Shown in pieces: positions 32,394 through 41,305 of a DNA stretch of 64,000 nucleotides. The DNA lies in the NCBI GenBank assembly GCA_025980475.1, contig JAICXL010000001.1, forward strand, positions 1 through 64,000, read 5' to 3'. The position numbers and the translations under genes are program-made. Numbering within the stretch: position 1 is the first letter of the stretch; each line of letters opens with the position of its first letter. Below the pieces are notes generated by a model. The model had not been told where the DNA came from, did not search any database, and was given only the letters and a program-made list of their open reading frames with translations. This stretch comes from Nocardioidaceae bacterium. Lineage in GTDB: Bacteria; Actinomycetota; Actinomycetes; Propionibacteriales; Nocardioidaceae.

Positions 32394-33056
32394 TCAGCCG
32401 CGCACCGGCTGCTCGCCGGTGGTCAGGAACACGATCCGCCGGGCGACCGAGACCGCGTGATCGGCGATCCGCTCGTAGTACCGGCCCAGGAGGGCCACGT
32501 CCACGGCCGGCTCGACATCGCGCTGCCAGGAGTCGGCAAGCAGGATCCGGAAGGTGTCACCACGCAGCCGGTCCATCTCGTCGTCGACCGACTCGAGTTC
32601 CCGAGCGATGTCGGGGGTGGGGTTCTCGAAGACGTCGACGAGCACGTCCTCGAGCCGCGCGACCATGTGCTGGCAGATGGCCGCCATCCGAGCGAACAGC
32701 GGCACCGCCTCCGTGGGCAGCGTCGGGTCTGGCGCTCGCATCCGGGCGATCTTTGCCACGTGGACGGCGAGGTCTCCCATCCGCTCCAGTTCGCCGACCA
32801 TCTGCAGTGAGGCGACGAGCATCCGCAGATCCGCCGCGACCGGGTTCTGGAGCGAGAGCAGCTCGATGCTCCGCTCCTCGATCCGCTCGCGGAGCAGGTC
32901 GACCGCTCGGTCGGCGTCGATGACCGCCTCCGCGATAGCGAGGTCCCCCTCGAGGAGCGCGACCGTGGACCGGTCCAGCGCCCCGTGAACGAGGCGGACG
33001 AGGTCGACGAGGTCGCCGTGGACCGCATGGAGCTGGTGGAGGTAGGCATTGCGCAC
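32394..33056 (-). CDS. phoU: Phosphate regulatory protein PhoU
   Basis: The 220-aa helical protein has two PhoU repeats, each with the metal-binding E/DxxxD pattern (ELERMGDLAVHVAKIAR and RYYERIADHAVSVARR). PhoU links Pst activity to the sensor kinase and prevents phosphate-starvation signalling when phosphate is plentiful. It faces pstB across a shared terminator and is divergent from the SenX3-like kinase gene, with a PHO box between. Confidence 0.95.
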   Translation of the reverse strand: MRNAYLHQLHAVHGDLVDLVRLVHGALDRSTVALLEGDLAIAEAVIDADRAVDLLRERIEERSIELLSLQNPVAADLRMLVASLQMVGELERMGDLAVHVAKIARMRAPDPTLPTEAVPLFARMAAICQHMVARLEDVLVDVFENPTPDIARELESVDDEMDRLRGDTFRILLADSWQRDVEPAVDVALLGRYYERIADHAVSVARRIVFLTTGEQPVRG

Positions 33057-33095
33057 GTGATGAGACTAGGAGCGCGTCGTGAAAGCAGGTCGGCC

Positions 33096-33117
33096 GGGCG
33101 GTGAACAGGCGGTGAAC
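33096..33117 (-). promoter_or_regulatory. PHO box between phoU and senX3
   Basis: On the minus strand, GTTCACCGCCT is followed at exactly 11 bases by GTTCACCGCCC, a near-perfect PHO box of two direct repeats. It lies about 40 bases upstream of phoU and about 60 upstream of the kinase gene, so it may regulate either or both in response to phosphate limitation through the RegX3-type regulator. Confidence 0.75.
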
Positions 33118-33176
33118 GTTGGGCGACGGTTCCCCGACAAGGCGTTCCCGGCCGCGAATCGCCCTACCATTTCGTC

Positions 33177-34316
33177 GTGGACTCGACGATGCAGGTCGTG
33201 CTGGCCGCTGTCCTCGGCGCGGTGCTGGGCGGCGGCGTGGCCCTGGCGTGGCGCGCCAGCGAGGCGCTGCTGCATCCCCGAGAGGCCGAGGAGGAGCCCG
33301 TCCTGCCGCCAGGGGTGACCTCGGTCCTGTCGGTCCTCGCCAGTAGTGCGCTCGTCGTCCAGCACGACGACACGGTCGTCAAGGCATCCGCACCGGCTTA
33401 TGCGATGGGCCTCGTCCGGAACCGGCGCCTTCTGCTGCCCGAGGTCATCGAGCTGGTGCACGCCGTACGACGGGACGGGGAGATCCGCGAGGAGGAGCTC
33501 AGCATCGGTTCCCCGGCTCGGCAGGTCTGGCTCCGAGTTGCGCCGCTGACGACGAGGCTGGTGCTCGTTCTCGCCGAGGACCGGACACGTGAGCGACGCG
33601 TGGAGGCCATCCGTCGAGACTTCGTCGCCAACGTCAGCCACGAACTGAAGACGCCCGTCGGTGCCATGCTGCTCCTGGCCGAGGGCGTCCTCGATGCCGC
33701 TGAGGACCACGTCGCGGTTCGCCGGTTCGCCGAGCGGATGCAGATCGAGGGCAACCGCCTCGCCACCCTGGTCAGCAGCATCATCGAGCTCTCCCGGGTT
33801 CAGGACGACGATCCGGCGAGCCGCGACGCCGTAGACGTCGCAGCGCTCGTCGACCGGGTGGTCGAGGAGAACACCGTGGAGGCCGGAGCCCACGGCATCC
33901 GGCTCGCCCGCGACGTGCCCGCTGGGCTCTCGGTGCGGGGGAGCGCCGGTCAGCTGGCTCTGGCGCTCGGCAACCTGGTCTCCAATGCGGTGGCCTACTC
34001 GTCCGATGGCGCACGGGTGCTGGTGCGCGCAGCGGAAACGAACCACCGCGTGGAACTCTCGGTCGTGGACCACGGCGAGGGCATCCCCCCCGACGAGGTC
34101 GACCGTATCTTCGAGCGGTTCTACCGCCTCGATCCCGCACGGCAGCGCTCGACCGGAGGAACGGGACTCGGGCTCTCGATCGTCAAACACGTCGTCGCTT
34201 CCCACGGCGGAGAGGTCCGGGTGAGGTCTGTGCCGGGAAACGGCTCGACGTTCACCCTGGTACTGCCGGCTGCCGTCACGGCAGCGTCTCCACCGCTGGA
34301 GGGGAGCATCGGATGA
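33177..34316 (+). CDS. senX3: SenX3-type sensor histidine kinase
   Basis: The 379-aa kinase starts with one membrane helix, then a PAS-like region (about 45-135). The dimerisation domain has the phospho-acceptor His in FVANVSHELKTPVGAM (about 151). The ATP-binding domain shows N box LGNLVSNAVAYS, G1 VVDHGEGIP, F box RIFERFYR and G2 GGTGLGLSIVKH. The short extracellular part matches SenX3, which senses phosphate status through Pst and PhoU. It overlaps the regulator gene by 4 bases. Confidence 0.92.
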   Translation: MDSTMQVVLAAVLGAVLGGGVALAWRASEALLHPREAEEEPVLPPGVTSVLSVLASSALVVQHDDTVVKASAPAYAMGLVRNRRLLLPEVIELVHAVRRDGEIREEELSIGSPARQVWLRVAPLTTRLVLVLAEDRTRERRVEAIRRDFVANVSHELKTPVGAMLLLAEGVLDAAEDHVAVRRFAERMQIEGNRLATLVSSIIELSRVQDDDPASRDAVDVAALVDRVVEENTVEAGAHGIRLARDVPAGLSVRGSAGQLALALGNLVSNAVAYSSDGARVLVRAAETNHRVELSVVDHGEGIPPDEVDRIFERFYRLDPARQRSTGGTGLGLSIVKHVVASHGGEVRVRSVPGNGSTFTLVLPAAVTAASPPLEGSIG

Positions 34317-34990
34317 CCCGGGTGCTGGTGGTCGAGGACGAGCAGAGCTACCGCGAGCCGCTCAGCTATCTTCTGCAGCGGGAGGGATTCGAGGTCGTCG
34401 AGGCCGAGACGGGCCCGGATGCCCTCGAGGCTTTCGACCGGCTCGGAGCCGACATCGTGCTGCTCGACCTGATGCTGCCCGGCATGTCCGGGACAGAAGT
34501 GTGCCGTCACCTCCGGGCGCGGTCCCGAGTACCGGTCATCATGGTGACCGCACGAGACGACGAGGTCGACAAGGTGATCGGGCTCGAGCTGGGCGCCGAC
34601 GACTACGTCACCAAGCCCTACTCCTCGCGTGAGCTGGTCGCCCGCATCCGCGCCGTACTGCGCCGCGGGGAGGAAGTGCCGACAGCGGGCGAGGCGCTCG
34701 AGGTCGGCCGCGTCCGGATGGACGTCGACCGCCACCAGGTCACCGTGGCCGGTTCCGATGTCTCACTGCCGCTCAAAGAGTTCGAGCTGCTGGAGATGTT
34801 CCTGCGCAACCCTGCCCGTGTGCTGACCCGCCAACAACTGATCGACCGCGTCTGGGGCGCCGACTACGTCGGTGACACCAAAACACTCGATGTGCACGTC
34901 AGGCGACTGCGCTCCAAGCTCGAGGAAGACCCGGCACACCCTCGCATGCTCTTGACCGTGCGAGGCCTCGGCTACAAGCTCGCGCAGTGA
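34313..34990 (+). CDS. regX3: RegX3-type response regulator
   Basis: The 225-aa protein has an OmpR-family layout. The receiver domain carries acidic VVEDEQ, phospho-acceptor Asp in IVLLDLMLPG (about residue 52) and Lys in VTKPYSS. The C-terminal winged helix includes RVWGADYVGDTKTLDVHVRR. It should bind the 11-bp PHO boxes at 28256 and 33096 and activate pst genes. It is translationally coupled to the kinase. Bases 34991-35088 downstream show no gene. Confidence 0.93.
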   Translation: MTRVLVVEDEQSYREPLSYLLQREGFEVVEAETGPDALEAFDRLGADIVLLDLMLPGMSGTEVCRHLRARSRVPVIMVTARDDEVDKVIGLELGADDYVTKPYSSRELVARIRAVLRRGEEVPTAGEALEVGRVRMDVDRHQVTVAGSDVSLPLKEFELLEMFLRNPARVLTRQQLIDRVWGADYVGDTKTLDVHVRRLRSKLEEDPAHPRMLLTVRGLGYKLAQ

Positions 34991-35088
34991 CGGCCTCCCG
35001 GCAGTTGCCCGTCCGCGAAACGGCTCCGGCCCGGTGGGCACGCGAAGTCGTCCACAGGCAGCGACCGGCACAACGCAGGCAGCCGAAA

Positions 35089-35844
35089 TCAGTCAGCGAG
35101 AGTCCGCGGATGGGAATGCAGTGGTGCACCCCGTTCGGCGCCGTGGAAAGAGCCCCAGGTGCCGTCGGCGTGTACGAGCAGAACCGCGAGGGCGGCGGCT
35201 ACGGCGGTCATCGTGACGAACCAGAGCCCGCGCGTCCACCTGCCCGGCACGTCGGCCGTGCTGCCACCGAGCACGGTGAAGCGCAGCGCGGGGACGATCC
35301 GGCCCAGGAGGTGGAGGCCGGTCACGGTGGCCCAGGCGAGGAAGAAGCCTTGATGCAGGGTCACCCAGTCAATCCGAAATCCGAGGACTGTCAGGAGATT
35401 GCTGCGGGCGCGCTCCTCTCCGAGGACGACCAGCAGGACGCCTGTGCCGAGAAGCCCGAGGGTTGCGGCGACGACGAATGGACCCAGCAGTCTAAGCAGC
35501 AGAGGAGGCGGTCCAGATTGGACGTAGGGCGCGCTGCCCAGGTAGTAGCGGGTCATGCGCCAACCGGTGCTTGCTGTCTTCATGACCGCCGGGGGGATGA
35601 GCAGGGCGCCGAGTGCTACGTGCCAGGAGAGGAGTCCGCGTACGTCGAACAGGGTGAGGAGCTCTCCAAGGGAGAGGACGAGCAGCACCAGGCCGGTCCA
35701 CGAGGTGAGTAAGGCGTTTCCGGCAGGGCCGCCGGTGCGGGGCGAGATGGGCTGGGCCCGCTCGCGTTGCCCGGTCGCCTCCGCGACGGTGCCACTCACG
35801 GCCTGCGCAACGGCACTGTGGTGGTTCGCCATGTGCGGCTCCAT
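35089..35844 (-). CDS. Cytochrome-b-like membrane protein of the redox operon
   Basis: The 251-aa protein has four or five helices with His residues inside or near them (LSWHVALGALL, TLHQGFFLAW, VTGLHLLGR) that could hold heme as in cytochrome b561 or DUF4405 proteins. The start ATG follows AAGGA. It is the last gene of the operon running leftwards from 42012. A role as membrane electron carrier is inferred from the His pattern and neighbours. Confidence 0.7.
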   Translation of the reverse strand: MEPHMANHHSAVAQAVSGTVAEATGQRERAQPISPRTGGPAGNALLTSWTGLVLLVLSLGELLTLFDVRGLLSWHVALGALLIPPAVMKTASTGWRMTRYYLGSAPYVQSGPPPLLLRLLGPFVVAATLGLLGTGVLLVVLGEERARSNLLTVLGFRIDWVTLHQGFFLAWATVTGLHLLGRIVPALRFTVLGGSTADVPGRWTRGLWFVTMTAVAAALAVLLVHADGTWGSFHGAERGAPLHSHPRTLAD

Positions 35845-35861
35845 CGTCAGTCCTTCCCGGA

Positions 35862-36485
35862 TCAGGACGCGTTCGTGCCGCTGTTGCTGGGTCCGCCGGA
35901 GCCACTGGAGACCCCAGGGGGCTGGGTCGGTGAGGGGGGCGGCGGCGCTGGTTGAGCCGCGTGGCTCAGTGGCGCCGGCGCGGTGTGCTGGGTCGGAGTT
36001 GTGCTCGCCGTGCGAGCCGCAGTGACGGTCCGCACCGGGCTCGGCGGGTGGGTCGGCGAAGGAGTGCTGGTTCGGCGCGTGGGGGAAGCGGTTGCGCTCG
36101 GCGCCGGCGCGGCGGCGCCAGCCTGGTGGGCGGCTGTCGCTGTGGTGCTCGTTCGCGACGTCGGCGGGGCCGCGGCCTTCTGGACTAGTGCGTGGTGCCG
36201 GCGGTGAGGCGGTGCGATGGCCCTCGTCCTTCGGTGATGAGTTCGCTGATGGGGCGTCGGCCTGATGCCCGACGTCGTACTCCGCGCAGGGTCGTGCCCG
36301 GGGCCAGCGCTGGTTCCCGGTGCGGCGGCCGCACCGGCTGTTGAGCTCGAGGCAAGTGAGACGAAGGCTGCCGCGGCTCCGACGAACGTTGTGCCGACGA
36401 GAGCGAGATAGCGCCTGGCCTGGACGAGTGTTGGTGACATCGCCGGTCGGGCGCTCGAGTCGCTGGGGCGGTTCACGTCGCTCAC
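35862..36485 (-). CDS. Exported Pro/Thr/Ser-rich protein
   Basis: The 207-aa protein has one N-terminal hydrophobic segment (YLALVGTTFVGAAAAFVSLA) followed by about 160 residues rich in Pro, Thr, Ser, His and Arg, ending in PPGVSSGSGG-type sequence. It is likely exported and membrane-anchored, with a disordered wall-spanning tail. The GTG start lies in the GTGA overlap with the ferredoxin stop, which fixes it. Related operons often encode an FMN-binding protein in this position; no such domain is visible here. Confidence 0.65.
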   Translation of the reverse strand: MSDVNRPSDSSARPAMSPTLVQARRYLALVGTTFVGAAAAFVSLASSSTAGAAAAPGTSAGPGHDPARSTTSGIRPTPHQRTHHRRTRAIAPPHRRHHALVQKAAAPPTSRTSTTATAAHQAGAAAPAPSATASPTRRTSTPSPTHPPSPVRTVTAARTASTTPTQHTAPAPLSHAAQPAPPPPSPTQPPGVSSGSGGPSNSGTNAS

Positions 36486-36691
36486 TGGTCTCCTTCGTCG
36501 ATCCACAGGGCCAGTTTGGGGCATACGCCGGTTGTGCGACGCGCAAACGGCAGGTCATCATCGGCGAGAGGTGCTGGTGCGAGGATCGGGAATCCCCATT
36601 CGTCGAGCGAGATCCGCTCGGGCCACATCGGTGCACACAGCCCGTGGCCATCGCAGCGGGTCCAGTCGACCCTCAAGTGCGGGCCCCTCAC
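36482..36691 (-). CDS. Small ferredoxin
   Basis: The 69-aa protein has one cluster motif split as CDGHGLCAPMWPE and a distal Cys in GVCPKLAL, the pattern of small [3Fe-4S] or [4Fe-4S] ferredoxins of actinobacteria. The GTG start overlaps the stop of the NuoF-like gene by 4 bases. It probably carries electrons between the NuoF-like protein and the membrane proteins of the operon. Confidence 0.8.
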   Translation of the reverse strand: MRGPHLRVDWTRCDGHGLCAPMWPERISLDEWGFPILAPAPLADDDLPFARRTTGVCPKLALWIDEGDQ

Positions 36692-37968
36692 CGGGCGACT
36701 CGAACCGGCGGTGGCAGGGGCAGAGCCCCGCGGACGGGCAGGCCGCAGCTGTGGCCGCCTGCGTGGCTCGCCACGTGGTCGCGGAACGCTTGGAGGGCCG
36801 TCGCGACGAAGCGGGAGGCGCCGTCGGGGTGAGAACAGGCGCCCCGGCCATCTACCAGGCCCAGCCGGACGTGGAGGTTCCTCAGATCGACCGGTCTGCC
36901 GGCCGCGAGTGTTTCGAGGTCCTCCGCGATGGCGGCGAGGCCGAAGATGCAGGGACCGCATTGGCCGGCCGACTCGTTGGACAGCCATCGTGCGACCCGC
37001 GCGACCTCACCGATGGGGCAGGTGTCCGGCGGAAGGACGGCGACCACGCCGGCTCCGAGGCCGATGCCGTGGGATCGGAGAGCGGGCCTGTCCAGACACA
37101 GATCCATGTCGGTCACCCACGTTCCGTGGTACCCGCCGAGCAGGACCGGCGAGCTCCCGGGCCCCACGAGCGCGCGCAGCGGGGTGCCGGTGGGGATCTC
37201 GGCGACGCCGGCGCGAGGAACATCGCCGAGCAGCGTGACCAGGGTCGTGCCGGGCTCGTCCGGGGATCCGGCGCCGCGGAAGCTGGCGGGCCCCAGGCGT
37301 GCGAGCAGACCGAGTTGCGCGAACGTCTCGACGTTGGAGGCGAAGGTCGGTCGTCCGTCGACCCCTCGGTCCACGGGGAGGATCCGGCGCCCGTTCGGGA
37401 CAGGAGGACGACCGCCAAGCCCGTTGATGAGTGCCTGCACCTCGCCGGCCACGAAGCCCCCACCGGTCTCGATGACGCGGATCTTGCGAACGTCGGGTCG
37501 CTCGTGGGCGGCGGCCCGGAGTATCCGAGCCGAGGCCGTGTCGTGGACGGCGATCGTCGTTCTGCGAGTTCCCAACGCGTGTGCCACCAGGATGGCGCCG
37601 TCCAGGACCCGGTGAGGCGCACACCGCATCAGTGCCCGGTCCTTCCAGCTCGCAGGCTCGCTCTCGCTGCCGTTCACGAGGACCCTGTTGTGCCGGCCTG
37701 TGTGCAACGCCGCGAGCTTGGCGGCGACCGGGAACGCGGCGCCGCCGCGTCCCAGCAGGCCGACGGTGCGTGCCGCGGCGATCAGGGTGTCCAGGCGCCA
37801 CTGCGGCAGGGTACCGGGGAGCATGAGCTGCTCGGTATAGCCGACGGCCCTCGCACCGGTTGCTCCGTCGAGAAGTCGTGCTGTCCCCAGCACGTGCAGG
37901 GCTGGGACCGGCACTCCGGCGTCCGGGTGCGATCCCTGCTCGAGCACCGTGCGCGCGAACGAGGTCAT
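36688..37968 (-). CDS. NuoF-like flavin/iron-sulfur oxidoreductase
   Basis: The 426-aa protein resembles the NADH-binding subunit of complex I. It has GRGGAAFPVAAKLAAL (FMN site, about residue 72), NGSESEPASWKDR (nucleotide site), an SLBB-like middle and a C-terminal cluster domain with SAGQCGPCIFG plus a later Cys. It is shorter than full NuoF and stands without NuoE/NuoG, as in stand-alone NAD(P)H entry modules. The ATG overlaps the upstream stop by 4 bases. It likely feeds electrons from NADH into the ferredoxin and membrane carriers. Confidence 0.82.
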   Translation of the reverse strand: MTSFARTVLEQGSHPDAGVPVPALHVLGTARLLDGATGARAVGYTEQLMLPGTLPQWRLDTLIAAARTVGLLGRGGAAFPVAAKLAALHTGRHNRVLVNGSESEPASWKDRALMRCAPHRVLDGAILVAHALGTRRTTIAVHDTASARILRAAAHERPDVRKIRVIETGGGFVAGEVQALINGLGGRPPVPNGRRILPVDRGVDGRPTFASNVETFAQLGLLARLGPASFRGAGSPDEPGTTLVTLLGDVPRAGVAEIPTGTPLRALVGPGSSPVLLGGYHGTWVTDMDLCLDRPALRSHGIGLGAGVVAVLPPDTCPIGEVARVARWLSNESAGQCGPCIFGLAAIAEDLETLAAGRPVDLRNLHVRLGLVDGRGACSHPDGASRFVATALQAFRDHVASHAGGHSCGLPVRGALPLPPPVRVAR

Positions 37969-38552
37969 CGTGTTCCTCGATCGACGAGGGCGAGGTGTCC
38001 GCGGCGGTCGAGGACCCGGCGCGGCTCCCGCCGTCGCCAACGGGTGACGAGCGCGGCAGCACCCGCCATAGCGCACAGGACGTAGGTCAGCGTGGTCCAC
38101 CAGGTGCCTGTGTCGGTGCCGGTCAGTACGCCGTGCGCGATGCTCAGCGCCCAGCCGGCATACGAGATGCCGTGCACGACGCGCCACGTCCGTTCGCCGG
38201 TCTCTGATGAATTGCGCAGGAACGAGCCGCGCGTCCAACCCGAGAGCGCTGCCAGCACCACCGCCCACATCGCGATGGTTCCGAGTCCGACGGCAAGCGG
38301 ACGGTATGGCGCCGTGAACGGCACGAGGACCGCCCGGACCGAAATCGGCACGGAGCTGTCAAGCACTACGAAGGTCAGGTGCAACAGCAGGAAGATCAGT
38401 CCAAGGACCGCGATCGAGCGGTGCAGCAGCTGGTGCAGCAGCCGTCGCTCCGGATGCCACCCCACCGTCGAGAGGGCACCGAGCCCGACGGCCGTGCTGA
38501 AGGCAAGCAGTGCCACCAGACCACAGGCCCGCATCAGGTACCAGATGGTCAC
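37965..38552 (-). CDS. Ferric-reductase-like transmembrane protein
   Basis: The 195-aa protein has about five helices with His residues spaced as in the YedZ/ferric reductase-like heme domain (HQLLHRSIAVLGLIFLLLHLT, then WRVVHGISYAGWALSIAHG). It lacks FAD and NAD domains. GTG 38552 was chosen because it overlaps the ApbE stop by 4 bases. It likely passes electrons across the membrane. Confidence 0.78.
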   Translation of the reverse strand: MTIWYLMRACGLVALLAFSTAVGLGALSTVGWHPERRLLHQLLHRSIAVLGLIFLLLHLTFVVLDSSVPISVRAVLVPFTAPYRPLAVGLGTIAMWAVVLAALSGWTRGSFLRNSSETGERTWRVVHGISYAGWALSIAHGVLTGTDTGTWWTTLTYVLCAMAGAAALVTRWRRREPRRVLDRRGHLALVDRGTR

Positions 38553-39478
38553 GATGCCTCCCGCTCCTCCATCGGCCACGCGCCGCGCCGGGCCGCCACG
38601 CCGTCGTGGTCGATCATGCGGGCAGCGAAGCCGGATGCCTCGATCCATGCAGCCGCGGCGTCGGGCTCGACCAGAAGCCAGGTACTGGCGATGTTTGCCT
38701 CCAGCGCCGAGGGTGCCCAGACGGTGGCGGTGCGCCACCGTGCCTCCGCGGGCCGCCCCGTCCTGGGGTCGACGAGATGGTGACGGTGCTCACGCCGCTG
38801 CGACTGCCACGTACGCCCCTGCGTCGAGGAGGTCGCCAGGCCACCGAAGGCCAGGTCGACGCGAACCGCAGGGCCGCCTCGGCGTTCAGCGACATCGATT
38901 CGCCAGCTCTGTGCGGGCGTACCGGCACTGGCCACGTCACCGCCGATCCCCACCAGGGCTGCGCAGCCGAAGCGCTGGTGGATCCGGTGCGCCGCCTCGT
39001 CGACCGTCCATGCCTTCGCTGTTGCCCCAAGATCGAGTGCCGCGCCGGCGGGCACGGAGACAAGGCGGAGGTCGGCGTCGAGTCGAATGCCGCTCCATGG
39101 CGGTATGTCACCGGCACACGGCAGGTCATCGTCACTGCAACGGCTTGTCCGGACCTGCTCGATGTCACGGTCATAGCCGAGCTTCTCGAGGACGGTTCCC
39201 AGCGCAGGGTGCACAACGCCGCCGGTCGTCGCTGCTGCATCAAGGGCGACGGCGACGAGCTCTGCGGTCAGCGACCGCACCGGGACGAGCCGCCCGCCGC
39301 CGCGGTTGACCCGCTGAAGGTCGGAGTCGGTTCGAAAGCGACTCACTGCCCCGTCGACCTCGTCCATCAGCGTCCGAACCAGTGCCGCGGCCGCGGTCAG
39401 CGCGGCGGGATCCGTCACGGTGACATCGACGGCGCAGGACCACGCCGTCCACTTCTGCGACGTCGGCGCAGTCCTCAT
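38549..39478 (-). CDS. apbE: FAD:protein FMN transferase (ApbE)
   Basis: The 309-aa enzyme attaches FMN to Ser/Thr of exported flavoproteins. Typical segments are SRFRTDSDLQRVN (about residues 46-58), LDLGATAKAWTVD (about 148), GIGGDVASAG (about 172) and HHLVDPRTGRPA. No N-terminal lipobox is evident, unlike many ApbE proteins. It overlaps genes on both sides by 4 bases. A target protein with the DxxTGAT-like consensus is not visible in the operon, so the acceptor is unknown. Confidence 0.88.
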   Translation of the reverse strand: MRTAPTSQKWTAWSCAVDVTVTDPAALTAAAALVRTLMDEVDGAVSRFRTDSDLQRVNRGGGRLVPVRSLTAELVAVALDAAATTGGVVHPALGTVLEKLGYDRDIEQVRTSRCSDDDLPCAGDIPPWSGIRLDADLRLVSVPAGAALDLGATAKAWTVDEAAHRIHQRFGCAALVGIGGDVASAGTPAQSWRIDVAERRGGPAVRVDLAFGGLATSSTQGRTWQSQRREHRHHLVDPRTGRPAEARWRTATVWAPSALEANIASTWLLVEPDAAAAWIEASGFAARMIDHDGVAARRGAWPMEEREAS

Positions 39479-39861
39479 GAGCTGTGGCTGTTGCTGTGCG
39501 ACAGACCCGTGCTGCCGCTGGACACGCCGGTGCTGTTGCTTGAGCCACCGGTGCTTGACCTACCGGAGCTCGGAGCCGTTGTAGGACTCATTGTCCTGAC
39601 GGTCGGTCGAGCTGGATGGCGTGGCCGAGGGCGTCGGTGAGTCGAAGTCGGCGCTTGGCGGCGGCGCGCATGCCGCTTTCGGTCGTGGGCCGGCGCGGAG
39701 GGCGACGCGCTGTTCGGGCTGCGGTGGCCGGCGGCGGCGGTCGTTACTGAATGTTGCTCTGCTCCGACAGCGAATGCACCGCCGACGATGACGGCCAGAC
39801 CGACCGCCGCGGCTTGATAGCCCCGGACCCGGTCGTGGAGGGTGCTCGACTGAGGAAGCAT
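39475..39861 (-). CDS. Exported Ser/Thr-rich small protein
   Basis: The 128-aa protein has one hydrophobic segment (AAAVGLAVIVGGAFAVGA, about 16-33), then Arg/Pro-rich and finally Ser/Gly/Thr-rich low-complexity sequence. It resembles the exported protein at 35862 in design but not in sequence. The start is the first ATG after the kinase gene (46-base gap), and the 3' end overlaps apbE by 4 bases. It may be a wall-located partner; the function is unknown. Confidence 0.6.
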   Translation of the reverse strand: MLPQSSTLHDRVRGYQAAAVGLAVIVGGAFAVGAEQHSVTTAAAGHRSPNSASPSAPAHDRKRHARRRQAPTSTHRRPRPRHPARPTVRTMSPTTAPSSGRSSTGGSSNSTGVSSGSTGLSHSNSHSS

Positions 39862-39907
39862 GCCTCCACCATGCGTGAGAGAGCGTCAGGGGCGCCGCAG
39901 GCCAACG

Positions 39908-41305
39908 TCAAATCTGTCTCAAGCGTTCCGGAGTGTGTCCTGTGTCGACGGCGTTGAGCACGAGGCGCGGTCCGGTGCGGCCACCCGCACGGATGAGTTC
40001 CAGCCGTCCACCGGTGCTCCGTGCCAGGGACTGAGCGATGTCCAGGCCCAAGCCGCTGGACCCACGGTCGCTACGCCCCCGCTCCAACGCAGCCTCCGTG
40101 AACCCACCCCCTTCGTCTAGAACATCGATCGTCACCTCGCCACCACGACGCCCGAGAGCGACTTCACAACCGACGCCCTCCTCGGTGTGCGCGAAGACGT
40201 TCTCCAGCAGCGCGTCCAGCGCCACGGCCAAGTCCTCCTCCGACGCGCGGACGAACGCCTCGCCGCCGGGCAGGCGCTCCCGGATCGAGCGGTGCTGGTC
40301 CTCAGCGAGCGGAGCCCAGAACGCGACCCTTTCCCGGACCACCGCCACCGCGTCACAACGAGGGTGGGCGCCCTCGCGCTGCGGCATCCGCGCGGCGCGG
40401 ATCACCATGGTCAACGTCCGCTCCAGCAGCGCGATCTGCTGCTCGAGCTCATCGCGACGACCGTCCGCCGGCAGAGCCTCCACGCTCAGTCGCACTGCGG
40501 TGAGAGGGGTCCGCAGACGGTGCGACAGGTCGGCGACCTCCTCCCGCTCCCGGGCCAACAACTCATCGAGACGGTCAGCCAGCGCATTGATCTCTTGAGC
40601 AACGCGTGCCACCTCCACCGGACCCTGCTCCGGGGCACGAGCGTCGTTCTCGCCGTTGCTCAAGCGCATCGCCGTCTCGGCGGTCAAGGCGAGTGGGCGA
40701 ACCAGACGGCGCGCGCTCAACTCAGCCGCCACCCCTGCGACCAGCAGTAGCGCCAACGCCACACCGGTCACCAGCAGGTACTCCTCGTGCAGCCGATCCG
40801 CAACGATCGCGACCGGCGTCACGGCGTAGACCCGCGTCGCCCCTCGACGGGCGGTGACGAGGACCTCCACTGCCGAGCCGAGCCGAGAGGGGATCTGGCG
40901 TGGCATCGAGACCCGTCCCAGGTTGTCCTTGTCGTGATCACCACCAGCAGCTGGCTGCCGGGGTGGGTTGGTGAAGAGTCCCCGGTCATTCCGAGTCGAG
41001 CCCTGGAGGGGCGGCTGCGTAGCACCGAGGACGGCGCCACTGGGCGTCACCACCGTGACGTGGACATCGCCGCGCGCGTTGATCCTGGCGACGTAGGCGG
41101 CCAGGACCGTGGCGTCGTACCGGTCGGTGCTGACGAAGACGGCTGTGGCCTCGGCGGCGGATTCCGCCTGACGTTCCGCCTCGCCACGCGCCTGTGCCCG
41201 CAGCATCACCACCAGGGGCACGCCGGCAAGAACGATGACCAACGCGGCGATGCCCGTGGCAAGCAGCAGGAAGCGAGTCCGCAAGCTGGTTGTCGGCCAC
41301 CTCAT
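39908..41305 (-). CDS. Sensor histidine kinase of the redox operon
   Basis: The 465-aa kinase has two membrane helices around an extracellular domain of about 150 residues, a HAMP-like linker (RRLVRPLALTAETAMRLSNG), the His box VADLSHRLRTPLTAVR (about 268) and an ATP domain with LLENVFAHT, DEGGGF and GSSGLGLDIAQ. The ATG overlaps the regulator stop by 4 bases. The redox genes follow 46 bases later on the same strand and are the likely target. The signal is unknown. Confidence 0.9.
   Translation of the reverse strand: MRWPTTSLRTRFLLLATGIAALVIVLAGVPLVVMLRAQARGEAERQAESAAEATAVFVSTDRYDATVLAAYVARINARGDVHVTVVTPSGAVLGATQPPLQGSTRNDRGLFTNPPRQPAAGGDHDKDNLGRVSMPRQIPSRLGSAVEVLVTARRGATRVYAVTPVAIVADRLHEEYLLVTGVALALLLVAGVAAELSARRLVRPLALTAETAMRLSNGENDARAPEQGPVEVARVAQEINALADRLDELLAREREEVADLSHRLRTPLTAVRLSVEALPADGRRDELEQQIALLERTLTMVIRAARMPQREGAHPRCDAVAVVRERVAFWAPLAEDQHRSIRERLPGGEAFVRASEEDLAVALDALLENVFAHTEEGVGCEVALGRRGGEVTIDVLDEGGGFTEAALERGRSDRGSSGLGLDIAQSLARSTGGRLELIRAGGRTGPRLVLNAVDTGHTPERLRQI

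Noticed and set aside
35089-36651. Single 520-codon protein on the minus strand
   Set aside because: The upstream half overlaps two better-supported genes with 4-base stop-start overlaps; the real membrane protein starts at 35844 behind a ribosome site.
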